DNA of 8,816 nucleotides, taken from assembly GCA_943327015.2 (NCBI GenBank), contig CALPVM020000077.1:1-8816 (forward strand), read 5' to 3'. Positions 1 to 5,486 of the stretch are shown here, piece after piece; positions within the stretch are counted from its first letter, which is position 1, and each line of letters starts with the position of its first letter. The position numbers were made by a program, and so were the translations under genes. The notes under the pieces were generated by a model, which was not told the origin of the DNA, did not search any database, and was given only the letters and a program-made list of their open reading frames with translations. Source of the DNA: Akkermansia muciniphila. GTDB lineage: Bacteria > Pseudomonadota > Gammaproteobacteria > Burkholderiales > Burkholderiaceae_C.

Positions 1-303
1 CGCATTAACCGCGAGTACGCTTTAGGCAGAAAACGCACTGACCTGCTGATTGAATGGCCTTTAGATGAACAACAAGGCTTTTTAGGCCCGGTGCAGCGCA
101 TTGTGCTGGAGCTCAAAATACTGCGCCCGGGGCGCAAACTAGCCACACTGCAAAAAGAGGGCATCACACAAACCCAAGGTTATGCAGCCCAAGTGGGCGC
201 AACTGAAGCGCACCTGATTATTTTTGACCGCAACCCGAACAAACCCTGGAGCAAGAAAATCTGGCGCAAGGTGGTGGATGGGCTGCCGGTGTGGGGGTGT
301 TGA
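1..303 (+). CDS. AAA-type ATPase, C-terminal PD-(D/E)XK nuclease-like domain (partial, 5' end missing)
   Basis: The reading frame is open from base 1 to a TGA at 301-303 and gives the last 100 residues of a longer protein. What is visible fits the C-terminal domain of a family I recognise as AAA-like ATP-binding proteins with a PD-(D/E)XK-type tail. It contains GRKRTDLLI (D at visible residue 14), then IVLELK (E37, K39), which together make the D...ExK catalytic pattern. GITQTQGYA, HLIIFDRNP and a closing VWGC follow, as is usual for this family. The N-terminal P-loop ATPase half should lie to the left of the window. The biological role of the family is not well established; a defence or mobile-element role is inference. 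A GTG at 91 lies inside the domain and is not a believable start. The gene lies 77 bp upstream of the hipA start on the same strand, with an AT-rich gap between, so it is probably not in the same operon. Confidence 0.8.
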   Translation, partial: RINREYALGRKRTDLLIEWPLDEQQGFLGPVQRIVLELKILRPGRKLATLQKEGITQTQGYAAQVGATEAHLIIFDRNPNKPWSKKIWRKVVDGLPVWGC

Positions 304-327
304 TTTGTTTGTGAATTTTTGTATATT
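300..327 (+). promoter_or_regulatory. candidate sigma70 promoter for the hipA operon
   Basis: TTGATT (300-305, 4/6 to the -35 consensus) is followed after 16 bp by TATATT (322-327, 5/6 to the -10 consensus). Transcription would start near 334, leaving a short leader of about 47 nt that carries all or part of the repeat half-sites described nearby. The -35 box overlaps the stop codon of the upstream gene. This was assigned by eye in a very AT-rich stretch, where chance matches are common. Confidence 0.35.
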
Positions 328-358
328 TAAATAGCCATTTGGTAGTAAAAAATGGATT

Positions 359-382
359 ATTTGGCCATTAAAATAGCCAAAT
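359..382. promoter_or_regulatory. palindromic operator-like site overlapping the hipA start codon
   Basis: The arms ATTTGGC (359-365) and GCCAAAT (376-382) are perfect inverted repeats around a 10-bp centre. The centre continues the symmetry (ATT-AA-AAT), so 10 of 12 base pairs across the 24 bp are complementary. A third, weaker half-site, GCCATTT, lies at 334-340 in the context AAATAGCCA, which is repeated at 371-379. HipB-type antitoxins are known to bind palindromes upstream of their operon as dimers, and the downstream gene encodes such a DNA-binding protein. This is therefore the best candidate for the autoregulatory operator. The right arm includes the A and T of the hipA ATG, so bound protein, or the same hairpin in RNA, could also hinder expression directly. 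Confidence 0.55.
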
Positions 383-1706
383 GAATTATCCTACCACCGC
401 CACCATTGAAGTGCATCACGCTGGGGTGTGGCATCCTGCTGCAACCTTGCAGGCTCTTAGCTACAACCGCGTGCGCTTTAGTTACTTGGATCAGTACGTC
501 TTTGGCGACATTTCTTTGCCTGTCTCGCTGACCTTGCCTGTGGGGTTGTGGCCAGAGCCAAAAATTCAAGGCTTGGTGGGTATGGAGCCTGATTACCGCC
601 CCCCAGCATTTTTATACGATCTAGTGCCACAAGGTAGGGGCCGCAGATTCCTGCTTTCGGCACTGAATATACAAGACAGTGACGAGATGATTACGCCATT
701 GGTCATGGCGGGTGCTTTCAACCCGATTGGCTGTTTGCGGCTCAATACAGCAATGCATTTTTACGCACAACAGTCAGACCAAAATCCGGACCCGCAAATG
801 ACTGAAGGAGTCAGCCTGGCAGATATCACGCAGCGCAGCGACGAGTTTCTTAACCACATTGCATTGCATTCCATGTTGGCCACGGGGACTACTGGTGTGC
901 AAGGTGTAGCGCCAAAATTTTTACTAACTTCTGACCATAATGGCCGGTGGTTTGCAGACATGGCTTTGCCGGACGCGCTGGCGCATGAACACTGGTTGGT
1001 CAAGTTGCCACGCGGTAAAAGCGAAGATGATCGTGCTGTGCTGCGTAACGAGGCAGCCTATTTACGGCTTGCCCATTCTGTGGGTTTACGCTGTCACCAT
1101 GCGCCAGTGTTGCGTGGTGACATGTTGTTTGTGCGTCGGTTTGACCGTACAGTTTTGCCAAATGGTGGCGTACAACGCCTGCATCAAGAAAGTCTGGCGA
1201 GTATCGCCGGGCAACGCGGCTTTGGCATACCTGTATCGCAACAAACTTTGCTTGCCGCGATGCGCAGCGTAGTAACCGATGTTACCGGTAATACACTTGA
1301 ATTTATGAAGCGCGACGTGCTCAATCTTGCGCTGCGCAATACCGACAATCACGCCAGAAACACGGCCGTGCAGCGCACGGTCGAAGGGGTGGTTCAACTG
1401 ACTCCGATTTATGACTTTGCACCTATGTTTAAAGACCCGGAGGTGGTTTCGCGCAGTTGCCAGTGGCGCGATAAGAATGGCGTCAAACAATCGGACTGGA
1501 GGCAGGTCATTGAGCAGCTTGAAGTGCCGGACCAGGAGCGCGTATTTCTTGCAACTCAGTTGACTGAGTTTGCCAAAGTAATTGCACGGCTTGATGTGGT
1601 TGCAAAAGATTGTGGAATAGATGCAGATGTGATTGAACAATGTGCAAGATCCATTGAAACCCAAGCCAGACAGTTGGATGATTTGCGGGTTTTATGCCAT
1701 GGATAA
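381..1706 (+). CDS. hipA: HipA-family serine/threonine kinase toxin (type II toxin-antitoxin)
   Basis: This is a 441-residue protein, close to the 440 residues of E. coli HipA, so it carries both the N-terminal subdomain and the kinase core. Characterised HipA kinases phosphorylate translation factors, classically glutamyl-tRNA synthetase, and slow growth; the target here is unknown. Visible kinase landmarks are a Gly-rich loop TGVQGVAPKF (171-180), HWLVKLP with a probable ATP-contacting lysine (K208), NEAAYL with E224, RRFDR (252-256), the catalytic loop NTDNHARN (320-327; D322 and N327) and the metal-binding IYDFAPM (D345). All key residues are present, so the kinase should be active. It belongs to a proteobacterial subfamily in which the loop reads GVQGVAPK rather than the shorter GVQPK or GAQEK. 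No clear Shine-Dalgarno precedes the ATG at 381, which sits in a palindrome. The partner antitoxin follows with an 8-nt overlap. Confidence 0.92.
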   Translation: MNYPTTATIEVHHAGVWHPAATLQALSYNRVRFSYLDQYVFGDISLPVSLTLPVGLWPEPKIQGLVGMEPDYRPPAFLYDLVPQGRGRRFLLSALNIQDSDEMITPLVMAGAFNPIGCLRLNTAMHFYAQQSDQNPDPQMTEGVSLADITQRSDEFLNHIALHSMLATGTTGVQGVAPKFLLTSDHNGRWFADMALPDALAHEHWLVKLPRGKSEDDRAVLRNEAAYLRLAHSVGLRCHHAPVLRGDMLFVRRFDRTVLPNGGVQRLHQESLASIAGQRGFGIPVSQQTLLAAMRSVVTDVTGNTLEFMKRDVLNLALRNTDNHARNTAVQRTVEGVVQLTPIYDFAPMFKDPEVVSRSCQWRDKNGVKQSDWRQVIEQLEVPDQERVFLATQLTEFAKVIARLDVVAKDCGIDADVIEQCARSIETQARQLDDLRVLCHG

Positions 1707-1983
1707 ACGCATCAAAAAACCGGACACACCGGATGTTGCAACGCACAGACGCGAAAAGTTTTATGCTGACATTGCTGCCAATACGCTGACCATTCCAGAG
1801 GCAGTGCTAACCATGCGCAAAATTAGCCGACTGACCCAGGCTGAGTTTGCTAAACATCGTGGCATCAGCGTACAAGCACTCAAGCAAATTGAAGCTGGCA
1901 CCGCCAACCCGACGGTAGATACGCTGCAAAAGATATCTGATATTTTTGGGTTAAAAATTGGATTTGTAGCAAAAAACAACTAG
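1699..1983 (+). CDS. HipB-type XRE helix-turn-helix antitoxin/regulator
   Basis: This is a 94-residue protein with a basic N-terminal region (1-40) and then an XRE/Cro-type helix-turn-helix: MRKISRLTQAEFAKHRGIS (39-57) and VQALKQIEAGTANPTVDTL (58-76). It ends in a hydrophobic strand-like segment, GLKIGFV (84-90). It resembles the regulators paired with this HipA subfamily and should bind and neutralise the kinase while repressing the operon. I chose ATG 1699 because it overlaps the hipA stop (ATGGATAA), which points to translational coupling. An in-frame ATG at 1678 and a TTG at 1633 would lengthen it into hipA coding sequence with no gain in recognisable domain. Toxin-first order is the reverse of E. 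coli hipBA. The antitoxin assignment rests on the fold and position; it could be a regulator only. Confidence 0.85.
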   Translation: MDKRIKKPDTPDVATHRREKFYADIAANTLTIPEAVLTMRKISRLTQAEFAKHRGISVQALKQIEAGTANPTVDTLQKISDIFGLKIGFVAKNN

Positions 1984-1995
1984 CGCTACACGCTA
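1981..1995. repeat. small inverted repeat joining two convergent stop codons
   Basis: TAGCG (1981-1985) and CGCTA (1991-1995) form a 5-bp inverted repeat with a 5-base spacer. The TAG of the antitoxin gene is the first arm's end, and the TAG of the facing minus-strand gene is the second arm's end. There is no T-run on either side, so it does not look like an intrinsic terminator. It may be only a by-product of two TAG stops followed by similar bases. Confidence 0.3.
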
Positions 1996-2736
1996 CGCTT
2001 GCGCATCGAGTTTGCCTGTTTCAAGCTGGGTAATCAAGGCTTGCCATGCCTGCAACCGCGCAGGTTTAAGCCGGGTTGCTGTAATGGTGGGCTGGTCTTG
2101 CCACTTTCCATCTAGTTTGATGCGCAAATGAAAAGTAGCTGCAGTCTCGCTCTGGGTAAACGACTCTTTTATGGCAACCGTTTGCCGGGTAAGCTTGGCC
2201 AGCATAATTTCTGCACGAAGGCGTAATGCCTCCGGGTCGTCGGGTGGACTTGCTTGTACCGCTGTATCTGGAAACAACTGGCGAAAGTAATGCAACCATA
2301 GTTGGTCGGTGGCAATTTCGAGCAGTTGCATGTTTTGCTGGCGAGCTAAGTCGTCCAACATGCCGCAATAAAGTTGGTAGGCCAGTTCATCATCCACCTC
2401 GGGCATGGCGGTTTGGTTGGCCATGGCTTTGATCAAGCCAATGCGGCGTACCAGATCTGCCACTTTGCCGCGCTCTACCATCAAGGTTTGCCAGAGTTTT
2501 TGTTGGTGACCACTTTGGGTGAGTCCCATATTAACCGCTTCGCACCAGTCAAAAAAGCGCACACGCATAATAGCCTCACCACGCAAGGCGGCTGCTTGCA
2601 ATAGCCATGGAAGCTTGCCGTCGCCACTGATGGCGGGTCGCTTACGCCAGATTGGCATGCGCTGTGCAATATAACGCTGCAATTGCTGCGTAATGAACCC
2701 TAACCGACGGTTAGAGCCAACGGTCTTGATAGTCAT
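1993..2736 (-). CDS. hypothetical protein, 247 residues, translationally coupled to glnE
   Basis: I do not recognise this protein. It appears soluble, with no signal peptide or membrane segment, and is mainly amphipathic helix by composition. It has a basic N-terminus (NRRLGFITQQLQRYIAQRMP, residues 9-28), then GDGKLPWLLQAAAL (38-51) and MRVRFFDWCEAVNMG (57-71). A long acidic helical middle follows (about 112-158), a Pro/Asp-rich break (163-168), and a C-terminal part with a possible strand, TFHLRIKLDG (201-210). It has only two cysteines (65, 124) and no catalytic motif that I can name. The start was placed at 2736 because its ATG overlaps the glnE TGA as ATGA, typical of coupled genes. An alternative ATG at 2775 would add 13 residues inside glnE. 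Coding is supported by a long open frame in the operon direction and protein-like composition. A role linked to GlnE or nitrogen control is only inference. Confidence 0.75.
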   Translation of the reverse strand: MTIKTVGSNRRLGFITQQLQRYIAQRMPIWRKRPAISGDGKLPWLLQAAALRGEAIMRVRFFDWCEAVNMGLTQSGHQQKLWQTLMVERGKVADLVRRIGLIKAMANQTAMPEVDDELAYQLYCGMLDDLARQQNMQLLEIATDQLWLHYFRQLFPDTAVQASPPDDPEALRLRAEIMLAKLTRQTVAIKESFTQSETAATFHLRIKLDGKWQDQPTITATRLKPARLQAWQALITQLETGKLDAQA

Positions 2737-5459
2737 CGGGGTGCGGGCAGGGATGCTCCAAACACCGCCTGCCATAACGCCAGCACCGCATCGCTCTCTT
2801 GCACTACGCTGGCTGGTGCCACCTGTGTCGGCTCCTCGTTCAAGCGCGCGCGATGTTGTATTTGGCGCAAGGTGCGGTAGGCACGTGCAGCGTTTTCACC
2901 CACGGCAGGTGGTAACAAGCCTACAGCTTCGGCACGTTGTAACAATGCAATATTGCCATGATTGGGGCGCAGCTCGGGATGTGCTGCGCTGTGCGCCAGC
3001 ACCAAGTACTGTACTGCAAATTCCACATCCACCATTCCGCCGGGGCTATGTTTCACATCAAAAAGCTCGCCCTTTACCGGTCTGCTAGCGCTCACTTTTT
3101 GGCGCATAGCCACTATTTCATCGTGCAAGGCGGATGGGTCGCGCTGGCTGGCAATGACGGCCTCGCGCACATTATCAAAACGCTGCTGCAACTCAGTGGA
3201 GCCGAGCACACAACGTGCGCGCGTCATGGCTTGGTGTTCCCATGTCCAGGCCGTATTGCTGCCACGCCCTAACTGGTAATTCTCGAACGCGCGGAAACTG
3301 GTGACCAGCATGCCGGAATTTCCGTTGGGCCGCAGGGCAGTGTCGATCTCATACAAGTCACCTTCAGCGGTATTAACGGTGAGCCAATTGATCAGTTTGC
3401 GCACCAACGCAGCGTATACCTCAGCGGCGCGGTCGTCTTCATCGTCGTATAAAAAAACAATGTCCAAGTCACTGCCATAGCCCAGCTCTTTACCGCCCAG
3501 TTTGCCATAGGCAATGATGGCAAAGCGGGGCTCCTCGCAGTGCCGGTTTTTCAGGCGGCCCCAGCACCAGCGGGTCGTAATGCGCAGCACCGCATCGGCC
3601 AATGCGCTTAAATCGTCGGCCACTTGCTCCACCGTTAGCCGAGCTTCTACGTCGCGCGACAGGGTACGAAACACCTCGGCATGGTGGGCACGGCGCAGCA
3701 TGAGTAGCAGGGCTTCGTCGTCGTCTTGGGTGCTGCCCAGCAGCGATTGCCGCCGTGTTTCCAACTCCTGTTCAAATTCAGCAGCATCAAAGCGGCCATT
3801 GAACATCGTGTTGTCTGCAAGCTCATCAATAACGCCCGGGTGCTTGAGCAAATAACGCGCCGGCCAGCGTGCCGCGCCCAGCATATGTAACAGTCGCTGG
3901 TGCACAGTAGGGCGCTCCAGTAGCATGGCCAGATAACTTTCTCTGCGCAATAAAGGCTCAATCCAGTCCACCAATCGCACTGCGGCTTCTTCGCTAATCT
4001 CGCCTTTTGTTAACCATTGCGATGTGCGTAGCAACAAACGTCCCAACCGTTGGCGCGATTCTTCTCGCAAAGCCTGAACACGGGGGTTGGTGCTCCATGG
4101 CTCCAAACGTTGCTTTAAAGCACCGCCAAGTTGCTCCAGCAGCGTGTCAAAATCACCGGAATCGCAATTGCTTTCGCCACTGCCGCAACCCTTGCATTGT
4201 TTTTGCGGGCCTCCCAACAAAGCGTCAAACTCTTGGGCTACGCGTTCCCGGTGGGTATCGAGCGCACACAAAAATGCAGCACTGGTTTCAAAACCCATGG
4301 AGCGGGCTATCCAGTTCAAATCAGCGTCATCGGCCGGCAAAATATGGGTTTGCTGGTCATCCAAGTACTGAATGCGGTGCTCCACCTGGCGCAAAAACAA
4401 ATAGGCTTGGGCTAAATCATCGGCATTGTTCTGCGGCATTAAGCCCGCCTTGGCCAGCCGCTGGAGGGCACTCACTGTGGGGCGGGTGCGCAATTCCGGG
4501 TATTGTCCGCCACGCACTACTTGTAATAATTGCACAGTAAATTCGATTTCGCGTATGCCACCGCGCGAGAGTTTGACATCGTTGTTACGTTCCGGGCGTC
4601 CCGCACTGCGGCGGGCGGCGTGTTCACGAATTTGGCGGTGCAACACGCGTAGCGCATCAAATACGCCGTAGTCCAAATAGCGTCTAAAAACAAAGGGCAC
4701 CACTACTGACCGTAAGTTTTGAACCAAAGCAGAACCGCGCACCGATACGGGAGCTATCACGCGGCTTTTAAGCCAGGCAAAGCGCTCCCATTCACGCCCC
4801 TGCACTTGAAAATATTCTTCCAGCGCCCCGATTGACACCGCAGGCGGTCCGGAATTGCCGTTAGGCCGAAGCGCCAGGTCTACGCGGAACACAAATCCAT
4901 GCTCGGTGGTGTCGCCAATCAGGGTATAAATGCTGCGCACCAGCTTGCCAAAAAACTCCTGATTAGATATTTTGCCGCGCCCCTCCGGGCTACCACTGGT
5001 TTCACCGTCGTGGTCATATACATAAATGAGATCAATGTCGCTCGACACATTCAGCTCACGCGCGCCGAGTTTGCCCATGCCCACAATGCATAACTGCGCT
5101 TTACCACCATCAGGATCCAAAGGTACGCCATGGATAGGCTCCAGTTGTTGGCAGGAATAAAGGTAGGCCTCATCCAACGCGTATTCGGCCAAGTCGGTCA
5201 TGGCGGCTGTAATGCTTGCAACATCCAGCCGTGCATCGCAATCGAGCAATACCAGTCGGTGTAACACCAATTGTCGCAAAATGCGTAAAGCAGAGCCAAT
5301 TTCGACACCCTGAGATCGCAAAACAGCCACCAATTGCTGCATGGTTGCACGCCTTGGTAAACCATTCGGCAACAAACCAAGCTGTGATTCATAGCGGCGC
5401 TGTACGCGTTGACAAAAACGGGATCCGTCCGACACGATTAATGGCATATTGCGGGTCAT
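2733..5459 (-). CDS. glnE: bifunctional glutamine synthetase adenylyltransferase/adenylyl-removing enzyme
   Basis: This is a 908-residue cytoplasmic enzyme that attaches AMP to, or removes it from, glutamine synthetase in response to glutamine and PII. Both nucleotidyltransferase halves are intact. The N-terminal deadenylylase domain has CIVGMGKLGARELNVSSDID (124-143, metal-binding D141/D143), FRVDLALRPNGNSG (191-204) and RGGIREIEF (299-307). The C-terminal adenylyltransferase domain has IIAYGKLGGKELGYGSDLDI (648-667, D664/D666), EIDTALRPNGNSG (704-716) and SPGGMVDVEF (805-814). It is somewhat shorter than E. coli GlnE (946), mainly because the N-terminus is about 40 residues shorter before the first motif. 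An unusual cysteine cluster, CKGCGSGESNC (422-432), lies in the hinge between the two halves. The ATG at 5459 has no clear Shine-Dalgarno; the ATG at 5447 (Met5) is an alternative start. The gene overlaps the downstream unknown gene by 4 nt and faces away from yhdP. Confidence 0.96.
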   Translation of the reverse strand: MTRNMPLIVSDGSRFCQRVQRRYESQLGLLPNGLPRRATMQQLVAVLRSQGVEIGSALRILRQLVLHRLVLLDCDARLDVASITAAMTDLAEYALDEAYLYSCQQLEPIHGVPLDPDGGKAQLCIVGMGKLGARELNVSSDIDLIYVYDHDGETSGSPEGRGKISNQEFFGKLVRSIYTLIGDTTEHGFVFRVDLALRPNGNSGPPAVSIGALEEYFQVQGREWERFAWLKSRVIAPVSVRGSALVQNLRSVVVPFVFRRYLDYGVFDALRVLHRQIREHAARRSAGRPERNNDVKLSRGGIREIEFTVQLLQVVRGGQYPELRTRPTVSALQRLAKAGLMPQNNADDLAQAYLFLRQVEHRIQYLDDQQTHILPADDADLNWIARSMGFETSAAFLCALDTHRERVAQEFDALLGGPQKQCKGCGSGESNCDSGDFDTLLEQLGGALKQRLEPWSTNPRVQALREESRQRLGRLLLRTSQWLTKGEISEEAAVRLVDWIEPLLRRESYLAMLLERPTVHQRLLHMLGAARWPARYLLKHPGVIDELADNTMFNGRFDAAEFEQELETRRQSLLGSTQDDDEALLLMLRRAHHAEVFRTLSRDVEARLTVEQVADDLSALADAVLRITTRWCWGRLKNRHCEEPRFAIIAYGKLGGKELGYGSDLDIVFLYDDEDDRAAEVYAALVRKLINWLTVNTAEGDLYEIDTALRPNGNSGMLVTSFRAFENYQLGRGSNTAWTWEHQAMTRARCVLGSTELQQRFDNVREAVIASQRDPSALHDEIVAMRQKVSASRPVKGELFDVKHSPGGMVDVEFAVQYLVLAHSAAHPELRPNHGNIALLQRAEAVGLLPPAVGENAARAYRTLRQIQHRARLNEEPTQVAPASVVQESDAVLALWQAVFGASLPAPR

Positions 5460-5486
5460 AATTGCAAATGTAGTTTACTAAGTCCC
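5460..5486. promoter_or_regulatory. 27-bp divergent intergenic region between glnE and yhdP
   Basis: The start codons of two divergent genes are separated by only 27 bp. This is too short for two full promoters with leaders, so at least one promoter must lie inside the opposite coding region and the 5' ends of the transcripts are likely to overlap. I could not identify a convincing -35/-10 pair on either strand here. CATAAT at 5457-5462 resembles a -10 box for the plus strand but lacks a properly spaced -35. Confidence 0.4.

Noticed and set aside
1086..1664. 192-codon minus-strand open frame opposite hipA
   Set aside because: It lies wholly inside a confidently identified kinase gene, its translation is rich in Cys, His and Asn with no recognisable domain, and it has no sign of a ribosome-binding site.
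1633..1698. Longer antitoxin starting at TTG 1633 or ATG 1678
   Set aside because: The added residues are only hipA 3' sequence read in another frame; ATG 1699 gives the usual stop-start overlap and keeps the whole HTH domain.
1981..1988. TAGCGCTA as an intrinsic terminator stem
   Set aside because: The palindrome is only 8 bp with no loop and no following T-run.
2737..2775. Longer form of the 247-residue protein starting at ATG 2775
   Set aside because: It would overlap glnE by 43 nt without a visible ribosome-binding site, whereas ATG 2736 gives the classic ATGA overlap. It is not excluded.
4007..4540. 177-codon plus-strand open frame opposite glnE
   Set aside because: It is antisense to the GlnE linker and N-terminal half, with a low-complexity mix of residues and no motif; it is best explained as a shadow of the real codons.
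5409..5414. Perfect TTGACA as a -35 box for yhdP
   Set aside because: No acceptable -10 box lies 16-18 bp downstream; the nearest good one, CATAAT at 5457, is 42 bp away. It is probably a chance match inside glnE.
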